A stretch of DNA of 64,000 nucleotides from Undaria pinnatifida (lineage: Eukaryota; Sar; Phaeophyceae; Laminariales; Alariaceae), in NCBI GenBank assembly GCA_012845835.1, contig JABAKD010000014.1, forward strand, positions 9,463,701-9,527,700, read 5' to 3'. The translations under genes were made by a program, and so were the position numbers. Below are positions 43,210 to 52,589 of this stretch, piece after piece. The notes under the pieces were generated by a model. It was given only the letters and a program-made list of their open reading frames with translations. It was not told where the DNA came from and did no database searches. Within the stretch, counting starts at the first letter, position 1, and each line of letters begins with the position of its first letter.

Positions 43210-43560
43210 TGAGAATACATCCGCGGGGCGGTTTTTGACGGAGCGGTTCGATCAAACCGCACCGCTTCATGCCATTTGTAGCGGCGGATATCCGCTCCGT
43301 GTGACAATCCGTGACTTTTCCCACAAGAGGATATCCCCTCCGCTTCGTAACAATCTAAAAAAATCCGCTCCGCCTCGTGACATTTTAAAGGGCGGCTATG
43401 CACTCCGCAATAACCCGCGAGTTGCCGTGCGGATATCCGCTCCGCTTTGCTCCGTGAAATTTTACAAGAAAAACGCTCCGCTCGGTACGCATTGTAACTG
43501 CGCACGGTTGAAACCGTAAAAAGCGCTTTTTCTACGGAGCGGTTCGACCCACTTTCTATA
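43210..43560. repeat. CCGCTCCG-rich interspersed element
   Basis: About nine copies of [AT]CCGCTCCG or CTCCGC on the plus strand, bounded by ACGGAGCGGTTCGA at 43,238 and again at 43,536. The terminal-like motif GGAGCGGTTCGA with subterminal repeats is reminiscent of small hAT-like elements, though no transposase is present. Confidence 0.5.
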
Positions 43561-43859
43561 CCATATCTCACGGATCAACCCGCTGCATATCACGGTTTTC
43601 CCACGGACGAAATTGTTCCGAACGCTGGATAACCTATTGACATCGATTCGGAGGTATAGTGCTGTATGCTGGAGCGCGCGGCAGGGCAAGGGACATACGC
43701 GCGTGTTTTACTCTTGGTTTCGTTGATCTGGAGCGCCACCGAGTGGCGGCGTCGCGTCAAACTTACGCGTTGCCACTCGGTAAGTACCACTGCGGTGATA
43801 AATCCATAGCCACCGCAATAGCGAGATGGAGCATGTATAAACCGTTACGCCACTCTTCC

Positions 43860-44166
43860 CTGTCTTGGTCCGCTTACCCGCGATTACCCATCACACCTCG
43901 TATCTTATACATCTGTCTTGTTTGTGTACGTTGGCTGCTTCCTACTCCCGCATGCCGCGATAAATCACCACACCTCGTATCAGACCTCTTTGTATTGCCT
44001 TTCGATTTGCCCGCTGCCTCGTTTCCCCGTAAAGCTGCCACGCCACGTACTTCCGTCTGTCTTTTTCATGTCCGCTGCTACTATTACTTTCCTTTTGTCA
44101 CGACAAAAACACCACACCTTTCTCTGTTTTTGTTAAGCCCGCTGTTATCCGTTTCCCCTTTCCGCG
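43860..44166. repeat. Intronic repeat preceding exon C
   Basis: CCGCGATAAATCACCACACC followed by TCGTATCAGACC, then pyrimidine-rich units ending TTTCCGCGATGGAACAG. Same text as next to exons A and B, here on the plus strand. Confidence 0.65.
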
Positions 44167-44175
44167 ATGGAACAG

Positions 44176-44427
44176 GTGCTCCGAAAAACGCAATCCGTCC
44201 AGCCCGGGCTCTTCCGGGCACTATTCACTCCTGTTCTGCAAGTCATGTCACTCGAGATTTCCCATATGTCGGTGACAAGAGCACCATCCCCGCTCGATAG
44301 ACGCTTCCACGACGTAGAGACGTCGAAGGAAGAAGTGCGAGTCCTCCGCGATCTGGGCAACGTTTGGCAAAACATTCAACACATCCTGGGTGCGGGGGGA
44401 TCTATGACAACAGCCAGGGTGTGGTGA
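44176..44427 (+). CDS. Exon C of the ATGGAACAG-acceptor family, probably truncated
   Basis: Begins after CGATGGAACAG (44,166-44,175) and reads VLRKTQSVQPGLFRALFTPV, then LQVMSLEISHMSVTRA, with KEEVRVLRDLGNVWQNIQHI aligning to exon B's helix (ELRVLRELAKLFVKLQNLLG) and ending GAGGSMTTARVW at TGA. Exon B continues another 70 codons after the equivalent SMTTA position, so exon C is cut short. The cut falls exactly where an inverted partial copy of the same exon begins (44,405-44,500), so the truncation is explained by a fold-back rearrangement. Function unknown. Confidence 0.55.
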   Translation: MLRKTQSVQPGLFRALFTPVLQVMSLEISHMSVTRAPSPLDRRFHDVETSKEEVRVLRDLGNVWQNIQHILGAGGSMTTARVW

Positions 44428-44500
44428 ATTTTACCAAAGAGATTGATCAGATCGCGGAGGACTCGCACCTCTTCATTTGACGTTCTTGTGCCGTGGAAGC
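44405..44500 (-). pseudogene. Inverted partial copy of exon C
   Basis: Reverse complement of 44,303-44,403; reads SFHGTRTSNEEVRVLRDLIN then LFGKIHHTLAVV on the minus strand. GTGCGAGTCCTCCGCGAT is exact in both arms. The two copies are separated by almost no spacer. Confidence 0.7.
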
Positions 44501-44519
44501 TTTTGTCGGGGAGGAGTCG

Positions 44520-45230
44520 ATGCGCAAAAGGAGGTACTCTGCGCCAAATATGGTACCGGTAGCCGTTTACGAATGTTACTGCCATTGCTGCGGTACGGGA
44601 GAGCCGATTTTTTTTCGGGGCTTTTCAGTCGAGGAGCTTTGCATTTACTAATACTATAATACTTCAATACTCTAATACTCTAATACAAACCCTGGCCTCG
44701 ACAAAAATGTACCCTGGGAACTTTCTAACCGTACGTACTGTAATCAAACTACGAGTCACACTTGAAAAATGGTTGAACACGACAAATCTCGTCAGGAAGT
44801 TCTGAAGTGACACTTCCATAATAAATAACACCTGGTACTGGGTAGCAAACAAATACACCAGCCCCGCACCTTTCCTCCTCCGCCTCAACCGCCCTTCTCA
44901 CTCTGCCATCATACGACCTGGGCCAGCTTAAAAAACGGACAAATGTCCTTCAAGTCGTACCTCGTAAACCACTGCAAATCAGACGCAATAAATTACATCG
45001 CTGTAATCGGCCAGTCATCGTGCGTACGCAGCACCACGTGGCCACCTGCTCGGGCGTCAATTGACAAAACGACCGGGGGTCTGAAAATAAACTTGTACTC
45101 AGTGTGTATAAATTAGGGTTGAGAACTGCTGTATGCGGCGGAATACCCCGCGCAAATACAAACTTTTATGTTTCGATGATGTTTCCGATATCTCTAGCGC
45201 CGCCGCTTTAACGAGTTAGGACGTGGAAAT
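44520..45230. other. No supported gene
   Basis: CTAATAC repeats at 44,647-44,683 (about five copies). Otherwise unique, no splice-supported coding block seen. Confidence 0.45.
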
Positions 45231-45238
45231 TAGAAGCG

Positions 45239-45484
45239 CTACCCCTGACACAACATTGCACACGCAGAAAACAAAGTATACGAAAAATTCCAAGGATTTG
45301 TTTTTTCCGACTCGATCTCGCTGAGATATCCGCGAAAACTCAAACGTACCAACTTTTCCAAACTAAATTCGTAAAAAATATTGTACAGTAGTTGCCGATC
45401 GAGGTGATCTTTTGGGGGAAACAACGCTGAAGACTCTAGAATAACATCGATATAAGTTTCATTGTCCAATTCGCCACTCATCAA
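45239..45484 (-). CDS. Small ORF, hypothetical
   Basis: ATG-initiated 81-aa frame MMSGELDNETYIDVILESSA, then LFPPKDHLDRQLLYNIFYEF, SLEKLVRLSFRGYLSEIESE and KTNPWNFSYTLFSACAMLCQG before TAG. Amino-acid content is balanced and globular-like with acidic N terminus and amphipathic helices. Codon third positions are AT-rich, unlike the other coding candidates in the window, so it could be a chance frame or come from a source with other codon use. No homologue recognised. Confidence 0.35.
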   Translation of the reverse strand: MMSGELDNETYIDVILESSALFPPKDHLDRQLLYNIFYEFSLEKLVRLSFRGYLSEIESEKTNPWNFSYTLFSACAMLCQG

Positions 45485-45917
45485 CAGATATTACCAAAAT
45501 TCGATTCCATATACGAATAAGTCAAGTGTTTTCGACAAAAAATGGAGAAAATGGCATTTCTGCGATGCTCCGCTCAATTTTGAGAATTTTAGCCTGAAAT
45601 TTTAACGGCGTATTTGAACCGCATGCGCACACAAACGGAAAGCCGGCATTTTTTATTTTGGCTTTTTTAACGCAAGCTATGGGCGTTTTTGTATGTTTTC
45701 GGATCGTAGCATCGGCCATATCTCTCGGAGAAAAAAATAAAAATAAACAGGCCGGCTTTCCATTTGTCGATTGGTCCATGATCAGCATCGTGTCCAAAAA
45801 TCACACATACTTACGTATAATTGAGCGGGGCATGGCCAATCTACGTCTCCGGCAGTTATTTGGCTGGCCCAGCTCGTACGTCAAACCCATATGCCACATG
45901 CCTTCAGAGAAAATGGC

Positions 45918-46365
45918 CCACAATCCCCGCGTAATCTTGGAGAAAACCCCCGGGAACGGAAGAAGGCCGTCCCCGGGGTGGGAGAAAAGCCTGATAGCTG
46001 TACAGAAAAAGCAAGACGAGCATGTTCGTACACAGCCTGTGCACGGGACTATCGAAGCCGAATCCACTAGGGGTCAAGGTACTATACAAGTTTGGGTATC
46101 ATAAGGACGACAAGAAACCGAAGGAAGTATGCTAACAAGAGACAAGTAAACTGCGCCCTGAGAGAAGGACAAAGGGGCAACAAGTTTGGGTATGATCTCA
46201 TGCCGCAGCAGAGATTCCTCATTGATCCCAAACTATAGTACGAGTTAACGCGCCGGCGAAATGTTACAGCAGTAATCTTGAAGAAAAAAACGGGGACGGA
46301 AGAAGGACGTTCCCGGGGTGGGAGAAAAGCCTGATAGCTGTACAGAAAAGGCAAGACGATCCCAC
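45918..46365. repeat. Direct repeat, ~100-bp units at 45,918 and 46,268
   Basis: GTAATCTTGGAGAAAACC at 45,931 and GTAATCTTGAAGAAAAAA at 46,272, each followed by GGAAGAAGG, GTTCCCGGGGTGGGAGAAAA (or CGTCCCCGGGG) and GCCTGATAGCTGTACAGAAA. Confidence 0.9.
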
Positions 46366-46660
46366 TTGCATCGCCGGCCCCCGTACAGGAGCTAGAGAGA
46401 GTAGGAAGCGGTTAGGGAAAACAGACCATCCCGCCCGCACATCATTGTGCGCGAGACACGTCGACAACGACATTAGTTATATTTTGTAGTGTTTATGTTG
46501 CCGGGGTAACTACTCTGCGACGAGGTGCCGCGTTGATTTCCATCCAATCAACACGGGGGTAGTGGCCCTGGGTGAGAGTCTCCGGCTGATCGCAGCAGAG
46601 AGGCCTCATTGATTCCAAACTATATACGAGTTAAAGCGTCGGCGAAATGTTACAGCAGGA
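46180..46660. repeat. Direct repeat, ~80-bp units at 46,190 and 46,590
   Basis: GCAGCAGAGATTCCTCATTG, then CCAAACTATAGTACGAGTTA and GGCGAAATGTTACAGCAG at 46,203-46,273; matching text with CCAAACTATATACGAGTTAA at 46,590-46,658. It interlocks with the repeat at 45,918-46,365. Confidence 0.9.
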
Positions 46661-46799
46661 ACTGGCCACCAGCAACAAGGAGGACCTTCCGGAAAGGGAA
46701 TGAAAAAAACTAATGAAATATACCGCCACCTTCAGAGCACACTGTGTCTCAGCAATCACGAACCCTCGTGGATTCCACCTGCACATGAACACACATTGT

Positions 46800-47225
46800 A
46801 CGGCAAACACCGCACAAAACTCACACTCATAGTACGGTAACCACCGTACAAAACGCTATGTGTATGTGCACATACCACGCCGTACGGTAAACCCGGTGCG
46901 CTCTGCGACAGGGGGGTTACGACGGGTTTATCACTAACTCATATCCACCAGACAATTTGAGTGTCACTACTCTGGACAAGAGTGGCCAACATCGCGCTCT
47001 CAACCATGAGGGGGGGGGGGAATGGCATGAACACGGCGGCGCTACCCCCGCTGATGGTTGAGAGTGCGATGTTGGTCACTATTGTGCAAAGGGTCACCCG
47101 AATCGCCCCGTGGATATGAGTTATAAACCCGTCATCACTCCACCTGTTACAGAGCGCACGCCGTTTACCGTACTGCGTGGTATGTGTACATGTACATTGC
47201 GTTTTGTATGGTGCTTACCGTATTA
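46800..47225. repeat. Large inverted repeat with GTACGGTAA minisatellite in both arms
   Basis: CCAACATCGCGCTCTCAACC (46,987) pairs with GGTTGAGAGTGCGATGTTGG (47,055); outward, GGGTTTATCACTAACTCATA pairs with TATGAGTTATAAACCC, and TACGGTAAACCCGGTGCGCT with AGCGCACGCCGTTTACCGTA. Beyond these, both arms hold 50-60-bp units around GTACGGTAANCACCGTAC and GTGCACAT; on the right they continue to about 47,400. The loop contains a 10-11 G run. Confidence 0.85.
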
Positions 47226-48337
47226 TATGTGTGCATGCGCAGGGAGTTTTGTACGTTTTTTTTCCTTACAATATGTGTGCATGCACAGAGCGTTTGGCAC
47301 GGTGCTTGCCGTACTGTGTGTGGATGTACAGAGAACTATGTACGGTAATTATCGTACGCTAATGCGTGAGTATACAGAGCGTTTTTCATACTCTCATTCC
47401 GTGTTGAAGCTTGAACGCACGTGGTGGCTACATGTAACGCCTGGAGCGTTGCTGACTCCTTTCACGGTGCTACGCACGGCGCAATCAGTGGGGCGTGTTT
47501 TCGTCTCCTGATTGTCGGTGAATTTTAGGCGCGAAATATCGGTATACAGTCAGCGCGAGTGCAGTGCCTGCGCCGTCGTTATCCTACATATTTGACCTTG
47601 ATTTCCGCGGCATCTTCGTTCGTCTTTTTTTGGGAGGGGAAGTTGCACTTGAGTTCGACTTTTGGGACGTCTTTGTCGTTTATTGCACCTTAGAACGGTG
47701 AGTTTTGTATTATTGATACTAGCTCAGGTTTACTCTTGTGCTGTCATGCATTCTATGGGGTGAACAGCGCGGAGTTATCACCTCCCATTGACTATCAGCG
47801 CATCTAGGTGCCATGGTGGTAAAAACTAGACTGTTGTGTCTGGGTTTATTTCCTACCAGCGGAAACCCGGGGATGAGCCCTGTCCATGCCCATCCTCTGT
47901 TACTACCCCGGGAAGTTTTCTCCCCGTGCCCTGCTCACAAAATAAATAGGTTTCCAAGCCTGTTGGTGTCAAACATCGTCAGCGTGGTGCCAAACCTGTA
48001 TACCATGGCAAGGGGCTTTTATTTCAGAAAGTGCAAAATGCAGTTCCTATCCTGAAACGAAGTCGCACCTGGTATATGAGTAGTCGACGTTGCGTCCTGA
48101 ATTATGCCTTGGTTGGTTCATTGCCGAAGTTTTGGAAGATCACGTTTCATCCGCTTTGACGTATTTGGTGTTGGCTCGTTTAAGGGTTTGGAAGGGCGTG
48201 TTCAATGTGTTGAAGCTTCGGAAGGTCACGTTTCATTCACTTTGACGTATTTTGTGTTTGCTCGTGTGAGGGTTTGGAAGGGCATATTGAACACGCTCGA
48301 CATATTCCGGGGGGTAGGCAGGGGAGTCTGTGCACTA

Positions 48338-48345
48338 TATAAATA
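48338..48345 (+). promoter_or_regulatory. TATA-like box TATAAATA, third copy
   Basis: Same position relative to the downstream exon remnant as in both arms. Confidence 0.4.
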
Positions 48346-48394
48346 CGAGGCAAACTAACTGTGTGACTAAAACTCGTTGCCTCGAGTTATCCGA

Positions 48395-48500
48395 ATCTCG
48401 GCTCGTGATCAGTGACAGGGTGCATCGTCGCCTGTACGAGCAGTACGCTGGTACACACCCCACACACCTAACAATGACCGAATCAAATGCTATCAACGAC
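48395..48500 (+). pseudogene. Diverged copy of the VVIIEQ exon
   Basis: Reads LVISDRVHRRLYEQYAGTHP then THLTMTESNAINDGT to a stop; aligns to NRVVIIEQVRRRLCQRLTGT of the left arm (19,910-20,073). No upstream ATG is present after the TATA box. Retained frame with many substitutions argues that the ancestor was coding. Confidence 0.45.
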
Positions 48501-50209
48501 GGGACTTGAAGCCTTCGATTGATATACAGTACCGGTAGACGCGATACGTGAGACGGCCTGGCGTTCCTTTCGACAATAGTCTGCGGCGAAGGTCCTAGCG
48601 TAATTTTCATACTGATTGCCAGGTGCATCATTTGCGATATGCTTGCTTCTTGTGCGCATATTTTTCGTCCATTCAACACGTTATCGCGCTCCATGAATAT
48701 AACATATCCGCCCGACAACGTGCAGGCAGCATGAGCTACTAATAGCTTCCACGTTTATCACTCATAAACACCCCCAGCAATAACAAGGAAACCAAGGGGA
48801 GCCTACAAGAAGAAAACCACGAGGAACCTAAAAAAAGGAAACCTATACAGCAAGTCTGACCTTCTGTACCTACCTAATCCAACGTCAACAACGAATAGAC
48901 ACGCGCAGAAAGCACAACACCAAGAGAAACTGAAAAAAGAAACCATGCAAGAAATCCAACGCCCATCTGTACATAATTCTGGCGTAGCATATCGATATAG
49001 TCCAGCTGCTGCCCGCTACTCCACCCTTCCTTCTCATTCCATGCTACTGTTCCTCTACCTTCTACTTGTAAGCCCACGGCCGCGTCCAGGCTCCATCCTC
49101 ATGCCATGGGTGTGGGCCTGCCACCCCCTTCTCCTTGCTTCCTGGCGATCCCTCAGCTGCTGGAGCTCGAACCGAGACAGCCTTCGCGAAATAGCGACCT
49201 GTGCGGTTACCGAGACGATTTGGATATGTTGGCGTCGTTAGGCTGACATGAACTGAATCGGACTGGCGTGGTCCTTGGAGGAAAGACAGAGCTGAAATGA
49301 AAGCATGTACCAGGTACAATTTTTTAACAGATCAACCGCTCTCGGGAATAGCGCAACAAACGAGTGCAGGTATTATCCCCGAGTTCAAATGTTAAATACG
49401 ACGTCCCAAAAATGAAAAACGAAATGTCATCGACGCTTACTGGAGGTATCTACGTTGCGCTCTTTTTTGTTTGGGCACACGAAACTGCGAAAAATGCACA
49501 AAGATTACGTGCACCGTGTGATGGTCTATCGGCTGACCTTAAGCTGGTCGAGTAATGCTGTCAGGGGTAGAGTAGGCGACGTTCGGTTGACCAAGTCCTT
49601 CTGGTCGCTGATCACCACCACAACCTCAACAATAGTAGCGCCAAAAAATCCTCTCATGTCTCTGTCTCCTAAACATGGCGGAGGCGTTAACGGATTAGGG
49701 GACAGGGGATAGCTCATGGTAAAGGTAAAAACTAGCATTGCTTATGATGTGTGGATATCCAAATGATGCTAAGGGTCAATACTAACATTGTCTCTGATGT
49801 CTGAAGTGTGTCATGACACGGTGGACTTGCACGGACGGTTAGCGGCTTCAAATCAAGCACATAATGCTATAACGTGTGCCACGATGATTGGGACGTGAAC
49901 TGCAAAATGGTAATCTCCAGGAGTCGATGGAGGCGTGAACGAACGCGGGCACTCTCGTCAGAGAAACTGGTCGTACCCAGATCATAAAGTAAGATAGCGC
50001 AGTAGAATATTATAAATAGTAGCTGTCAATATATGGGCGTTGGTCGATGTGTTATCTTGCTCCGCGGTCGAAATCAACTAGCCAACCAAGTAAAAAAAAA
50101 AAACGAACACACAAAAAGTGACCGGTGTGGTGGCGAAAAGGTTTGGTTGAAGTAGACGAAAGCAACGGGATTATATGTGACGATTCAACCGCTGGTGGAC
50201 AATGGTGGA

Positions 50210-51308
50210 GCCACCGCACAACCGCCCTTTTCTTTCCTTTCCTTGCTTTCTTCCATTAATAATTTATTTTACGTTCCATTCGTTCGTTCCTTCTCCACGT
50301 CCTTCCTCCTCCCTTTCCACCTGCAAGAGAGAGCTGCTGCACAGTACCCCCCCGCCCCCTCTCCCTCCCTCCTTTGCTTACCCCCGTCCCTCTCAAGGAT
50401 GCTCAAGTACGGCGAGCAATACAGTGTTAAGAGCGGAACTATAAACGTACCCACATTGAACAAATAGAGACGCAAGACGTGAGAAAGTTGAAATGGCAAT
50501 AAAAAGTCAGGAGAATGTCATAAAAGAGGTTGCCACCCATAGCTGACAGGGTTGTATGGGAGAAAACAACAGAAGGGCGAGCTGGAATAAGATGGGATAA
50601 CGTAGTCGAGAAAATAGGGAAAGATTGAGGGGCAGACAAAGAAGGGGTACTGTCCGTAGAGAAGTTTGGCAGGTACAAGACAGCAGTAAAATAAATTATA
50701 GAAGAAAGGGAAAGGCTAGCTGAAAATAAATAAGGTGAAAGAGGAGAAACAGTAAGCGTTGAACGGGGGGTTGAGCGAAAATATAGGAATGGAAACGCAT
50801 TTGCATGGCCCAATGGACTACGCAAAAAAACTGAAACTGCGATTTCGTGTAGGGGACCTGGATCTACCAGAAAGAAGGTGCGATATACCAGTAGTGGAGG
50901 AGGAGGACATGGATGAACGTATGTGCGCGTGTGGCGCAACATTGGTGAGCAGGACTCAAATGATAGGAGAGTGTTAAATATACAAGGAGGAACAGCATGT
51001 GTTAGTAGAGGTCACGAAATTAGACGAATGTGACACGGAAGAGTTTGGCAGACTAAAGAGTGGCGAGAAAACGACCGCTATCCTAGGAGATAGAAGGTGG
51101 CCACACACAGGCGGCGAAACAGGAAGGGGATAGGATAAGCAAAGAGTCTCTTATGTAATATATGGAAAAAGCGAAAAGAGCGCCCAGATGTTGGAGGTGT
51201 CTCTATAAGGAGTAGGAACGGTGCTCCGTCTCGAAAAGGATGCGTGGTCAATGGTCAAATGACAAAGGCAAGCAACAAATGAGTACCCCCCCCCCCCCCC
51301 CCCCCCCC
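50210..51308 (+). mobile_element. 5'-truncated LINE fragment with poly-C tail (block B')
   Basis: The 50,759-50,977 frame contains HGPMDYAKKLKLRFRVGDLD and a terminal cysteine motif MCACGATLVSRTQMIGEC, which fits the Cys-rich end found after the RT domain in several LINE clades (one Cys/His position differs). Downstream, other frames continue with GDRRWPHT and the GVSIRSRNGAPSRKG-type tail, so several frameshifts exist. The element ends at GAGTA followed by about 22 C at 51,286-51,308, then a CCCTCC tract. No RT core is present. Diverged inverted copy of 13,111-14,055. Confidence 0.75.
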
Positions 51309-51309
51309 G

Positions 51310-51470
51310 CTCCTATCTCCCTCCTTCGTTCCTTCCCTCCCTCTCGCCCCACCCCTCCTCCCCTCCGTTCACACCCTCCGTTCCTCCCTCCACCTTCCTC
51401 CCCGCCTCCGTCCCTCCCTCCGTCCCCTCATCCCTCCCTCCTCGCCCCTCCCGCCATCTTCGTTCCCAGA
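51310..51470. repeat. CCCTCC polypyrimidine tract
   Basis: Pyrimidine-only over most of its length; counterpart of 12,967-13,110. Confidence 0.85.
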
Positions 51471-51709
51471 TCGACATACCCATGCTGCCGCGCCATGGCC
51501 ACGGCATCACCGTTCGTTGTGGTCTACAGCAGGGTTTTATTTGACACCAGACGCAGACGTACAAGGGTTAACCCCTATACAACTGCACCCGCGTTTTTTT
51601 GGGACAAACTACGTGGGAGAAATGGGGGGCCATTTTTCCAGTAGTAAGACGGGTAAGCGCAGCTTTTTACCCGCCCACCGAAGCACAAGCAAACAAACAG
51701 CCAACCAAC

Positions 51710-51822
51710 TAAACCAAACCAAACCAAACCAAACCAAACCAAACAAAACCAAACCAAACCAAACCAAACCAAACCAAACCAAACCAAACCAAACCAAACC
51801 AAACCAAACCAAACCAAACACA
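51710..51822. repeat. (AAACC)n minisatellite
   Basis: About 21 pentamers with single AAAAC interruptions, followed by CAATCAACC-type degenerate repeats to about 52,025. Part of block B'. Confidence 0.95.
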
Positions 51823-52054
51823 CAGACCAACAAAAAACAACCAATCACGAAGCAACTAACCAATCACACCACCCTTCAACCTCTCAATCATCCACCCACC
51901 CACCCACCTACCTGCCCAATCACCCAAGCAACCTGATAACCAATCAACCAACCAACCGACTAAACCAATCAAACCTAGTAACCAATCTAGTAACCAATCA
52001 ATCAACTTAATAACCAATCAATCAACTTTCTCACCAAGTACTCGTCTCCTTACC

Positions 52055-52124
<70 letters not shown>

Positions 52125-52168
52125 GTCTTTCTTTCTTTCTGTCTTTCTTTCTTTCTTTCTTTCTTTCT
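52055..52168. repeat. (CTTT)n microsatellite
   Basis: About 28 tetramers with three CTGT interruptions, directly before the palindrome at 52,170. Confidence 0.95.
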
Positions 52169-52199
52169 TGTTCCGGTTCTTATTGTTGATATTCTCCAG

Positions 52200-52305
52200 A
52201 ACGGCAACCGGGAAGATGTCTGAGGCCCACCGGGCCTACCTGCTCGATGTTCTCCTCCAACGCGTAGACATCATGGAAGAGGCGATGCAACAGGCCTTGT
52301 GGACG
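52200..52305 (+). CDS. AHRAYLLD-family exon, copy 2
   Basis: 106 nt between acceptor TTCTCCAG and donor GTAAGT; reads MSEAHRAYLLDVLLQRVDIM then EEAMQQALWT. Differs from copy 1 by E for Q, V for A and Q/E swaps. On the plus strand the same orientation as a possible next exon near 52,626-52,684 (VVASTKIALTVSGLAGCDG then stop), but the inverted copy 3 now lies between them, so splicing across would have to skip it. Function unknown. Confidence 0.5.
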
Positions 52306-52402
52306 GTAAGTCTCACAATTATTATACTACTACTCTTTCCGAAAATAGTTGATCTATAACTATTTTCGAAAAGAGTGGTAGTACAATAATTGTGAGACTT
52401 AC

Positions 52403-52508
52403 CGTCCACAAGGCCTGTTGCATCGCCTCTTCCATGATGTCTGCGCGTTGGAGGAGAGCATCGAGCAGGTAGGCCCGGTGGGCCTCAGACATCTTCCCGG
52501 TTGCCGTT
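52403..52508 (-). CDS. AHRAYLLD-family exon, copy 3 (inverted arm)
   Basis: Mirror of copy 2 with a few differences (DALLQRAD instead of DVLLQRVD). Splice signals are intact on the minus strand, but no downstream exon on that strand was found, and its position inside a palindrome suggests a recent fold-back duplicate that is not itself part of a functional gene. Confidence 0.45.
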
Positions 52509-52589
52509 CTGGAGAATATCAACAAGAACAACCGGAACAAGAACAAGAGCAGGAACAAGAAAGAAAGAAAGAACTTTGTATTCCAATAC

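Larger units (their letters stand above)
47720..49620. repeat. Older, shortened copy of right-arm sequence (same orientation)
   Basis: Order of matches: 47,850-47,925 with 58,020-58,080 (CGGAAACCCGGGGATGA); 48,330-48,500 with 58,990-59,160 (TATAAATA and GGTACACAC); 48,745-48,860 with 63,415-63,500; 49,005-49,320 with 63,545-63,890 (CCATGGGTGTGGGCCT, GATCCC); 49,360-49,620 continues as 14,917-14,725 reversed. The stretch 59.2-63.4 kb of the arm has no counterpart here. A local 86-bp duplication (GAAGTTTTGGAAGATCACGT at 48,126 and GAAGCTTCGGAAGGTCACGT at 48,212) is internal. Confidence 0.7.
52170..52545. repeat. Near-perfect 375-bp palindrome carrying two head-to-head exon copies
   Basis: Centre near 52,357 (GTTGATCTATAAC). 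Arms of about 185 bp match almost base for base, from TTGTTGATATTCTCCAGAAC outward to the intron text GTCTCACAATTATTATACTA. Each arm carries one copy of the 106-nt exon with its splice sites. The copy at 951-1056 corresponds to a single arm. Confidence 0.95.

Noticed and set aside
50177-50444. Pro/Ser-rich plus-strand frames over the LINE 5' end
   Set aside because: Pyrimidine-rich simple sequence; the LINE coding frame on the same strand lies downstream.
51575-51863. LVWFGLVWFG repeat frames
   Set aside because: Translation of the (AAACC)n array.
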